From: UMGS755 sp045590535
GTDB lineage: Bacteria; Bacillota; Clostridia; UBA1381; UBA9506
DNA: 17,655 nucleotides
Direction of reading: 5' to 3'
Assembly (NCBI GenBank): GCA_045590535.1
Contig: JAZNRE010000030.1
Location: forward strand, 1-17,655
Shown: positions 1 through 5,470 of the stretch, piece by piece
Layout of the letters: every line of letters begins with the position of its first letter
Numbering within the stretch: position 1 is the first letter of the stretch
Made by a program: the position numbers and the translations under genes
Notes under the pieces: generated by a model
What the model saw: only the letters and a program-made list of their open reading frames with translations
Databases searched by the model: none
Told to the model about the DNA's origin: nothing

Positions 1-1
1 A

Positions 2-30
2 TTGACAATAATAAACAGTTTTGCTATAAT
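2..30 (+). promoter_or_regulatory. Consensus sigma-A promoter for tRNA-Pro
   Basis: TTGACA at 2-7 and TATAAT at 25-30 are both perfect consensus hexamers with a 17-base spacer. A TGC just before the -10 box also makes it an extended -10 promoter. The expected start is near 36-37, about 35 bases before the tRNA. A promoter this close to ideal is typical of stable RNA genes. Confidence 0.93.
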
Positions 31-34
31 AAAA

Positions 35-59
35 TGCGTCGCGGATACACCGCGGCGCA
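35..59 (+). other. Leader hairpin of the tRNA-Pro precursor
   Basis: Bases 35-44 pair with 50-59 over 10 bp (one G-U pair) around the loop ATACA. The hairpin starts almost exactly at the predicted transcription start and ends 11 bases before the mature tRNA. It would cap the 5' leader that RNase P removes. The pairing is visible in the sequence; a role in leader stability or processing is inference. Confidence 0.6.
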
Positions 60-70
60 AGCTCATATAA

Positions 71-146
71 CGGGGTGTAGCGCAGTTGGTAGCGCGCGTG
101 GTTTGGGACCACGATGCCGCAGGTTCGAGTCCTGTCACTCCGACCA
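71..146 (+). tRNA. tRNA-Pro (anticodon UGG), CCA encoded
   Basis: The acceptor stem CGGGGTG (71-77) pairs with CACTCCG (136-142), with one G-U pair. A D-arm with AGTTGGTAGC follows. The anticodon stem CGTGG/CCACG encloses the loop TTTGGGA, giving anticodon TGG, which reads proline codons. The T-arm carries GTTCGAGTC. The discriminator base is A143 and the CCA tail is encoded at 144-146. A promoter lies just upstream and a terminator begins right after the CCA, so this is a single-gene unit. Confidence 0.98.
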
Positions 147-147
147 A

Positions 148-186
148 AACTCCATAGTGCCCAAAGGGCGCTGTGGAGTTTTTTTG
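148..186 (+). terminator. Rho-independent terminator of tRNA-Pro
   Basis: A 15-bp stem (148-162 with 166-180, two G-U pairs) closes on an AAA loop and runs straight into a T tract at 179-185. It begins within two bases of the tRNA CCA. Confidence 0.93.
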
Positions 187-220
187 TTTGTGTTATGGGG
201 TAGGTCTATGTATATCTGCT

Positions 221-410
221 CCCAAAGCAGGTTCCTGTTTTGGGCTACAAATCCGACCGCTGCCAGTGGCAGGGGGAGGGAGGATTTGTTGGCGTAGCGG
301 TCAAAATTGTGCGAAGTGAGGAGCAAGCAGACAATTTTGGGAACCGCAAGAGGCAGCGAAGCCGAGGATGCCGCAGTGGAAGATTGTTGTGCTTTAAGAG
401 CATACAATAT
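221..410 (+). ncRNA. Run of stem-loops, candidate structured RNA or intergenic repeat
   Basis: This stretch has no convincing protein gene but is full of inverted repeats. There is a 10-bp hairpin at 221-244 (loop GTTC). ACAAATCC (247-254) pairs with GGATTTGT (282-289) and encloses a small hairpin at 260-272. CAAAATTGT (302-310) pairs with ACAATTTTG (331-339), extended outward by GCGGT (297-301) with ACCGC (343-347). An imperfect hairpin lies near 381-408. GACCGCT (255-261) is also complementary to AGCGGTC (296-302), so two mutually exclusive folds exist. The run ends in the terminator at 437-476, as a transcribed RNA would. I match it to no known RNA family, and no clear promoter is visible after the tRNA terminator. 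A degenerate mobile or intergenic repeat is the alternative. Confidence 0.4.
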
Positions 411-436
411 CCTTAAGTTGAATCAAACAAAGAATA

Positions 437-476
437 AAAACTGCAATGCAAATTATGTTTGTGTTGCAGTTTTTTT
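437..476 (+). terminator. Strong Rho-independent terminator, possibly bidirectional
   Basis: Bases 437-452 pair with 458-473 over 16 bp (two G-U pairs) around the loop TTATG, followed by a T tract through 476. The A run before the stem would also let it work on the minus strand. No protein gene ends here, so it is the best sign that something non-coding upstream is transcribed. Confidence 0.88.
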
Positions 477-523
477 GCACTTTACTTAAAGATAATTTGC
501 ATTGGATAACTCATTTTGACTCA

Positions 524-555
524 TTGCATTTTGGGCAAAATTTTTATGATACAAT
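524..555 (+). promoter_or_regulatory. Weak candidate promoter of the first toxin gene
   Basis: TTGCAT at 524-529 is followed by TATGAT (545-550, 15-base spacer) and TACAAT (550-555, 20-base spacer). Neither spacing is ideal, unlike the 17-base promoters elsewhere in the window. The gene start lies 50 bases further on, preceded by AAAGGAG at 594-600. Confidence 0.3.
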
Positions 556-605
556 ACGGCCGCTGAAGAGAGAGGGAACTTTTAATCAAAAAGAAAGGAG
601 AAGAA

Positions 606-1793
606 ATGAATAAAATTTTACTTGAGAACAAAATGAAAACTCTTGAGCGGCTGGTGTTGCAGGATATTGTTGAAAGCTATGGCATGCAAAAGTCTGCAGA
701 AAAAAGCTACGATTTGCTAATGTCAAAACTTTTAGGCAGAGTGACGCAGTTTTATGAGGAACTGGGACGGGGTGCGACCTTTGCAGAGAGCTTGAGTCGA
801 TACGGAGAACGGGCAGAGATTTATGAAAAACAGTGGCAGTCACAACTCAATGAAGCGGCAAAGGTAACCGTGCGGCAAATCATTCAAAAACTGCCAAAAG
901 AGAAGCTGTCAAAAAGCACTAGGTGGGAGGTGATTCAGGCAGTACGACCGGTGCTGAAACAGAGAATGGAGGTGCTCTCTAATCTGCATTCTGCATTAGC
1001 TTTACAAATGCAGAACTATATGCTATTATGGGATTATCAAGATGCAGGCTTTTCCCATTATTGTCTTTTAACAGAGGGAGAAAACTGTGATGATTGTAAT
1101 CGTTTAGCAGGTCGGGTTTTTCCTGTTAGTGAAGCACGGGTGGGCGAGAATTTTGCACCCATGCATCCTAACTGCAATTGCCGCATTGGGATTTTAGATG
1201 AAGAAAACCAAATCGTTGCGGTGATTGGCGAGGGGAAAGAACATGAAGTTGCCCCGGATGACGAGAGTATTAAAAAATGGTTAGATGTAGCAAGTGATTT
1301 GCTGACCGCAACATCACTTATTCCGGGGGCGGATACTTTTACAAACTTGGCATCTATACCCATTGACCTTGCAAGAGGCGATTTTCTTTCGGCAGGACTT
1401 AGTGCCATTGGTGCAATACCTGTTGTTGGTGAGGTTGCAGACACGGCAAAACTTGCTAAAACGGCAGATAGGGCAGTGGATGCTGCGAAAATAGTGAGTG
1501 GTAGCTCTAAGAGAACGAATTTATTAAGTAAGGTTTCCAACCCGAAATTGAAGAATACAATAAAAGAAATGTATCGACCTGGTGCAAAAGTAGGAGACGG
1601 CGGTTTGGCAGATGCCATACGGTACGAAATTAAAACAGGGAAACTTGTTGGCGGTAAATCGCATATTCAAAAAGGAACGGAGCGTTTAAGGAATCTTGAA
1701 AGAATTTTTAAAAGCAAAACGCTCACAGAAGAGGAAAGAAAAATAATAGAAGATTTAATCAAAGATTTAAAGCGTGCTTTAGGAGGGAAATAA
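606..1793 (+). CDS. MuF-type polymorphic toxin (head-protein domain, pre-toxin linker, C-terminal toxin)
   Basis: The product is 395 aa. The ATG at 606 follows AAAGGAG at 594-600. Residues 1-130 are mostly charged helix. Residues 131-200 resemble the end of phage Mu F-like minor head proteins: C153, C161, C164, then HPNCNC at 187-192, a pattern that looks metal-binding. Residues 229-293 form a hydrophobic Gly/Ala-rich segment like the pre-toxin linkers of polymorphic toxins. The last 90 residues form a compact charged domain with RPG (324-326), VGDGG (329-333), R339 and H353. I have seen this kind of tip in Rhs and CdiA-like proteins but cannot name its activity. The stop overlaps the start of the next gene, as expected for an immunity partner. 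No signal peptide, LXG domain or other phage gene is visible, so the delivery route is unknown. The toxin assignment is inference from architecture and context. Confidence 0.75.
   Translation: MNKILLENKMKTLERLVLQDIVESYGMQKSAEKSYDLLMSKLLGRVTQFYEELGRGATFAESLSRYGERAEIYEKQWQSQLNEAAKVTVRQIIQKLPKEKLSKSTRWEVIQAVRPVLKQRMEVLSNLHSALALQMQNYMLLWDYQDAGFSHYCLLTEGENCDDCNRLAGRVFPVSEARVGENFAPMHPNCNCRIGILDEENQIVAVIGEGKEHEVAPDDESIKKWLDVASDLLTATSLIPGADTFTNLASIPIDLARGDFLSAGLSAIGAIPVVGEVADTAKLAKTADRAVDAAKIVSGSSKRTNLLSKVSNPKLKNTIKEMYRPGAKVGDGGLADAIRYEIKTGKLVGGKSHIQKGTERLRNLERIFKSKTLTEEERKIIEDLIKDLKRALGGK
999..1201 (+). repeat. MuF-segment direct repeat, copy 1 (inside the complete toxin gene)
   Basis: These 203 bases match 2278-2480 at 194 positions with no gaps (offset 1279). 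Eight codons differ; six differences are synonymous and two are conservative (Asp/Glu, Ile/Val). Both copies start on a codon boundary. Copy 1 encodes residues 132 to about 199, including the Cys/His cluster. Confidence 0.95.
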
Positions 1794-2158
1794 TGACGAG
1801 TAAAGAGCTTAATTTAAAGTTAATAGAATCTTTTCCAGAAATCAAAGATGTTTATTTTGAGGAAACATCTTGGCAAGATGGTAATGAAACAGGATCACAT
1901 GTTGTATATGCAGATGTATTTGTGCCTTTTTTAAAAACACAAATATCTGATAGAAATGAACAAGTAGTAGCTAGTGCATTTGTTTATATTGAAAAATTAC
2001 TTGGATTAAATGATGAATATACTAGTGAAGTAATAGCTTTGAGTGTTCTCGAATCATTACTTTTTGATGAAGATGTAGACAATACATTTTTTATCCAATT
2101 TGCTCAGTCGAAGACCTTGGAAATTATTCAAGAAATTATACAAAGTTTAGAGGAATAA
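1793..2158 (+). CDS. Probable immunity protein for the first toxin
   Basis: The product is 121 aa, acidic, with no signal peptide or membrane segment. Its ATG shares one base with the toxin stop (TAATG), and the ribosome site AGGAGGG at 1781-1787 lies inside the toxin's last codons, so the two should be translationally coupled. The first 40 residues (FPEIK, WQDGNETGSHVVYADVF) resemble a small acidic family that I recall as DUF7674, often found beside polymorphic toxins. That family link is from memory and was not checked. The rest looks helical. The gene is clearly more AT-rich than the housekeeping genes downstream, which is usual for horizontally exchanged immunity genes. The expected role is cytoplasmic binding and neutralisation of the toxin tip. 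Confidence 0.72.
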   Translation: MTSKELNLKLIESFPEIKDVYFEETSWQDGNETGSHVVYADVFVPFLKTQISDRNEQVVASAFVYIEKLLGLNDEYTSEVIALSVLESLLFDEDVDNTFFIQFAQSKTLEIIQEIIQSLEE

Positions 2159-2217
2159 TTTTAAAATAAGATGTTTTTACATATTGTACAACTTATTTTG
2201 ATATACCAAAAGCAAAC

Positions 2218-2247
2218 GGTGCGGATTTTTCCGTGCCGTTATTTCTA
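2218..2247 (+). repeat. Module-end repeat, copy 1 (hairpin-forming)
   Basis: This 30-base element matches 3640-3669 at 26 positions, and all four differences are transitions. It folds into an 8-bp hairpin (2218-2225 with 2230-2237, loop TTTT, two G-U pairs) followed by GTTATTTCTA. It lies 59 bases after the first immunity gene; the second copy lies 8 bases after the second immunity gene. It therefore marks the end of each module. Confidence 0.75.
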
Positions 2248-3321
2248 TATATTGCTGCTTTTACGCTATCTGCCTCTGCTTTACAAATGCAGAACTATAT
2301 GCTATTATGGGATTATCAAGATGCAGGCTTTTCCCATTACTGCCTTCTAACAGAGGGAGAAAACTGTGATGAATGTAATCGTTTAGCAGGTCGAGTTTTT
2401 CCTGTTAGTGAAGCACGGGTGGGCGAGAATTTTGCACCCATGCATCCTAACTGCAATTGTAGGGTTGGGATTTTAGATGATGCAGGTCGGATAGCCTACA
2501 TTATCAGTGAAGGCAAGGCAGAAAAGAACAAGGAAGAAACAAACTGGTACGATGCCTTTTTGCGAATGCCACAGGATGCCAAAGAACTGTTTTTATCCTT
2601 TGTTCGTGCACAAAACGAACGATTTTATCGTGGCGATATTACGGGTTTTTTGGATTGGCTGACCATGGGGATCGTCAGCGGTACATGGCAAGGACACAAG
2701 GACAGAAGTCAGGAATTGCTCAACGATCCAACACTTTATAATATTGCAAATTATTTAACATTTGGTTTTGCGGACACTATTAAAGGCGCAATCAATCCCA
2801 AAGAACCTCTTTCTCTTCAGCACTGGCTGGATTCACTAGGCACTGTCTCTACAGCTTTTGGGGCTTATCAGATGGGGAAAAGTAGCGATAGTTTGTTTAA
2901 AATCGGGACAAAAATTACGCAGTTTACAGATGGTGTGGAAGAAGGTTTGGAGCAAGCGCAAAAAATTAATCATTCCGGCATAGCTCAAAAAGGAATGTCC
3001 AAAATCCCATGGGATAGTTGGCGAAACTATGAGAAAGTGACACAAAATGGCCAGGTATATGCTAAGGTCGGAAATAGGCTATATTCGGAACATGCTGTTG
3101 ATAGAATGCAACCTAGCGGAAATCGCTTTGGACCGAATATTACTCAAGGTTATGGAACAGATTATGGCAGAAGCATCGCTCCACAGTATGTGGAAGATAT
3201 TATTAACAGTACAAAGGGTATTTTCCAGCCTGAAACAGGAAACTATGTTCACCACTTTGGAACGGTTAAAGTAGTTGTTAATCAACAAGGTGCTGTTGTT
3301 ACGATTATAACTTATCAATAG
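2233..3321 (+). pseudogene. Headless second MuF-toxin module (orphan toxin cassette)
   Basis: The open frame is 362 codons if read from a GTG at 2233. That codon has no ribosome-binding site and lies within the hairpin of the module-end repeat, and the frame is closed by TAA at 2167-2169. It is therefore probably silent rather than an independent gene. Residues 16 to about 83 repeat the MuF segment of the upstream toxin, including HPNCNC. Residues 105-215 form a different pre-toxin linker with YLTFGF and HWLDSLG, of a kind common in Firmicute polymorphic toxins. The last 110 residues form an unrelated tip with YSEHAVDRMQP (H287, R291), RSIAPQYVEDII and a beta-rich end. This loosely recalls DUF4258/RelE-like RNase folds, but that is only inference. 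An intact candidate immunity gene follows after 25 bases. Recombination through the shared segment would attach this tip, in frame, to the N-terminus encoded from 606. Confidence 0.72.
2278..2480 (+). repeat. MuF-segment direct repeat, copy 2 (start of the orphan cassette)
   Basis: This is the partner of 999-1201, about 95.6% identical over 203 bases. Detectable homology begins only a few bases earlier, so the cassette carries none of the first 130 codons of the complete gene. Confidence 0.95.
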
Positions 3322-3346
3322 TTATTAGATGATAAAGGAGAAAAAA

Positions 3347-3631
3347 ATGAATTCTATAAACGAATTAATAGTTTTATGTGAAAAATTTAAGGAAAATACT
3401 TTTGAGATTAAGGAATTTCAAAGTAAACTTGGAGAGATTCTTTTGCCGGATGTGTGTAAATATACATTGGAAAAAGCACAACATAATGCACACAATAATT
3501 TAGAAGAAATCATTTATTGTTATAATAAAGAAACTGGAAAGATATGTGCTGAAAAAGTGGCGGAAGAGCTGATTCAAGCGGCGAAAACAGAACAGAAACG
3601 ATTGGAAAATTATAAACCATATCAGAAATAA
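3347..3631 (+). CDS. Probable immunity protein of the orphan cassette
   Basis: The product is 94 aa. I chose the ATG at 3347 because AAAGGAG (3334-3340) lies seven bases before it; an in-frame ATG at 3329 has no such site. The protein is charged, apparently all-helical and cytoplasmic, with no membrane segment. It ends in a Lys/Glu-rich tail. It begins 25 bases after the second toxin frame ends and is as AT-rich as the first immunity gene, but the two show no resemblance, as expected if each fits its own toxin tip. I do not recognise the family. Unlike the headless toxin before it, this gene keeps a good ribosome site, so it may still be expressed and protect against kin carrying that toxin. 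Confidence 0.6.
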   Translation: MNSINELIVLCEKFKENTFEIKEFQSKLGEILLPDVCKYTLEKAQHNAHNNLEEIIYCYNKETGKICAEKVAEELIQAAKTEQKRLENYKPYQK

Positions 3632-3639
3632 AGCACAAA

Positions 3640-3669
3640 GGCGCAGATTTTTCCGCACCGTTATTTCTA
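3640..3669 (+). repeat. Module-end repeat, copy 2
   Basis: This is the partner of 2218-2247 (26 of 30 identical), placed just after the second immunity gene. The shared core is GCRGATTTTTCCG. Pairing within the hairpin is weaker here, with two mismatches. Confidence 0.75.
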
Positions 3670-3735
3670 GACATAAGGGTAGACATAAGGGGACGGTTCT
3701 GTTGTGTTCGACATAAGGCATTGTTATGCCGATAG
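3668..3735 (+). repeat. REP-like intergenic repeat remnant
   Basis: Three copies of GACATAAGG occur at 3670-3678, 3682-3690 and 3710-3718. The first two belong to a 12-base direct repeat (3668-3679, 3680-3691). The second runs into GGGGACGGTTCTGTTGTGTT, which I recall as typical of REP-like elements associated with Y1 transposases. A short hairpin (GGCAT, TGTT, ATGCC) follows at 3717-3730. No transposase lies in the window, so this is a remnant. The assignment is from memory. Confidence 0.4.
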
Positions 3736-3806
3736 CCTCTCTCTTCAGTGCATTTTTTACATCATTTTTAACAAAAATAGTTTTAAAATTTATCTATTTT
3801 TTCCTC

Positions 3807-3835
3807 TTGCATTTTGCAAAAACCCGTTGTAAAAT
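3807..3835 (+). promoter_or_regulatory. Promoter of the MFS transporter gene
   Basis: TTGCAT at 3807-3812 and TAAAAT at 3830-3835 are separated by 17 bases. The expected start is near 3842, giving a short leader before the ribosome site at 3851-3858. Nothing else of note lies between the REP-like remnant and this promoter apart from AT-rich sequence. Confidence 0.65.
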
Positions 3836-3865
3836 GAGCGTAATGATAAGAAAGGAGGCAAAGCC

Positions 3866-5173
3866 TTGCTGGACTCGAAAACACTGACTCCGCCGGAGTT
3901 ATATCAAATCAATCAAAATGCACAGCGCGCACATATCGCAATTAGTGCCCTTGAGTATTTTGCGTCTATGCTTGTTTCCGGCGTATTTTTAGCATCATTG
4001 CTGACAAAAATAGGTGTGCCGGATGCCGTGGCAGGCATCGTTGCCTCGCTAACTTCTTTTGGCGCCTTTGCGCAAATTGCGGCTTTGTTCTTTGCAAATC
4101 GCGTCCATTCCGCCAAACGCATAGTTGCCACAACGCAGGTTCTTTCGCAAGTTATGTTTGTTACCCTCTACCTTGTACCTTTTGTAAAGGTGTCGCAAGG
4201 GGTAAAAACCACTTTATTTGTTGTTTTATATTTAAGCGCTATTTTTTCAAAGACTCTTGTTATGCCCATTCGTACGAACTGGACAATGAGCTATGTGGAC
4301 CGTGACAAGCGCGGTAGCTATACGGCTACCAACGAAATGGTTTCGCTCGTTGGTGGCATGGCATTTTCTTGGATTATGGGTGCTTTGATTGACCACTATA
4401 ACGCCATTGGAAAGTCCGGTACGGGATTTATCCTTTCGGGCATTGCACTGTTTGGCTTGAGCGTGTTGGTTCTTTTGTGCTATCTGCCAATCAAAGAATT
4501 AAAGCCAGCAGAAACTGAAAAGGCAAAGATATCTTTCAAATCGGCCTTAAAGGGTACACTGGGAGACAAGGGTTTTCGCCAAATTACATATTTGAAGCTG
4601 ATATGGAATGTAGCCATTGGTATCTCAACCCCTTTTCATGGTACATATATCAACAACCAACTGGGCATCAGCTTGGCAATGGTTTCGATTATCAGCGCTT
4701 TGGGGTGCGGAATGCGTGCTGTTATTTCCCGTCCCTTCGGGCGATTTGCAGACCGCACTTCCCGGGCAAAATCACTGATTATTTCTATGAGCGCCAGCGC
4801 CCTTGCATTTTTGGTGTTTTCCTTTGCGGCGCCGGGCAACGGCGTTATTATGTACACCATTTTTGTTATGATTGATGCGATACACGCTGCCGGTGCCACC
4901 AATGGTCTGACCAATATCGTCTTTGACTTTATTAAGCCGGACATGCGCACCAACGCCTTTGCCATTCAGGGTGCGCTCAGCGGGGGCATCAGCCTGCTTT
5001 CCACCTTGGTGGGTGCAAAGGTGGTATCGACTATGCAGGCAAGCGGCAATACGCTTTTTGGCATCACGGTTTATCCCCAACAGTTGCTTTCGTTTGTTTC
5101 ATGCCTGGTGATGGTGGTGCTGATTATCTATGTAAAGGCCGTGATTGAAAAGCTAAAACGCGTAGACGAATAA
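3866..5173 (+). CDS. Major facilitator superfamily transporter
   Basis: The product is 435 aa. The start is TTG at 3866, fixed by AAAGGAGG at 3851-3858 seven bases before it; no ATG is better placed. The protein is strongly hydrophobic, with about 12 membrane segments in two halves split by a hydrophilic loop near residues 212-235. A short loop near residues 83-86 and its counterpart near 294-302 (GRFADRTSRAK) match the conserved cytoplasmic loops of the superfamily, and RGSYTATNE sits in a central loop. Length and layout are normal for a secondary carrier in the cytoplasmic membrane. The substrate cannot be read from the sequence. It has its own promoter and terminator, so it is a single-gene unit and need not be linked to the toxin modules before it. 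Confidence 0.88.
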   Translation: MLDSKTLTPPELYQINQNAQRAHIAISALEYFASMLVSGVFLASLLTKIGVPDAVAGIVASLTSFGAFAQIAALFFANRVHSAKRIVATTQVLSQVMFVTLYLVPFVKVSQGVKTTLFVVLYLSAIFSKTLVMPIRTNWTMSYVDRDKRGSYTATNEMVSLVGGMAFSWIMGALIDHYNAIGKSGTGFILSGIALFGLSVLVLLCYLPIKELKPAETEKAKISFKSALKGTLGDKGFRQITYLKLIWNVAIGISTPFHGTYINNQLGISLAMVSIISALGCGMRAVISRPFGRFADRTSRAKSLIISMSASALAFLVFSFAAPGNGVIMYTIFVMIDAIHAAGATNGLTNIVFDFIKPDMRTNAFAIQGALSGGISLLSTLVGAKVVSTMQASGNTLFGITVYPQQLLSFVSCLVMVVLIIYVKAVIEKLKRVDE

Positions 5174-5215
5174 CAGACATTTTGCGAGTTGTTGCTAAAA
5201 TAGTTTAACATAATC

Positions 5216-5262
5216 GGGCATTCATAACCTTATATAAAGGTATGTATGCCCTATTTTTGTTT
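5216..5262 (+). terminator. Terminator after the MFS gene
   Basis: GGGCATTCATAACCTT (5216-5231) pairs imperfectly with AAGGTATGTATGCCC (5237-5251) and is followed by CTATTTTTGTTTT. The stem has a mismatch and a bulge but is long and GC-closed. Confidence 0.7.
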
Positions 5263-5289
5263 TCTTATTAAATTTTACAAAGAAAAAGT

Positions 5290-5318
5290 TTGATTTCTTT
5301 TATTGAATGTGGTACAAT
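5290..5318 (+). promoter_or_regulatory. Promoter of the sodium symporter gene
   Basis: TTGATT at 5290-5295 and TACAAT at 5313-5318 have a 17-base spacer and a TGG extended -10. The start should lie near 5325, leaving a leader of roughly 145 bases before the gene. Confidence 0.75.
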
Positions 5319-5411
5319 TAAAAAAGTTATTTCTGCCACGGGGAAAGTGGCCATGTGTATTTATGAATAATCAGGGAAAACTGATAATATTATAACGGCA
5401 AAACTTGCGTT

Positions 5412-5438
5412 GTTTTCATAAAATAGATCTATGAAAAC
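5412..5438 (+). promoter_or_regulatory. Perfect 9-bp dyad in the symporter leader
   Basis: GTTTTCATA (5412-5420) and TATGAAAAC (5430-5438) are perfect inverted repeats nine bases apart. The dyad lies within the leader, about 30 bases before the start codon and well downstream of the promoter. It could be an operator for a dimeric repressor acting as a roadblock, or an RNA hairpin. No T tract follows, so it is not a terminator. Confidence 0.45.
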
Positions 5439-5470
5439 GAACATAAGAGAAATGCAGAATTGAGGTTTTT

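Noticed and set aside
34..489. Open frames across the tRNA, its terminator and the stem-loop region on both strands
   Set aside because: They read through a tRNA and terminators, lack ribosome sites, and their composition follows the inverted repeats. Treated as non-coding.
1058..1618. Minus-strand frame of 186 codons opposite the first toxin
   Set aside because: Antisense to a well-supported gene, with Ser/Ala/Pro-rich shadow composition and no recognisable domain.
71..3735. Prophage or island attachment site at the tRNA-Pro 3' end
   Set aside because: I looked for a second copy of the tRNA 3' end (the CACTCCGACCA region) downstream of the toxin modules and found none; no integrase gene is present either.
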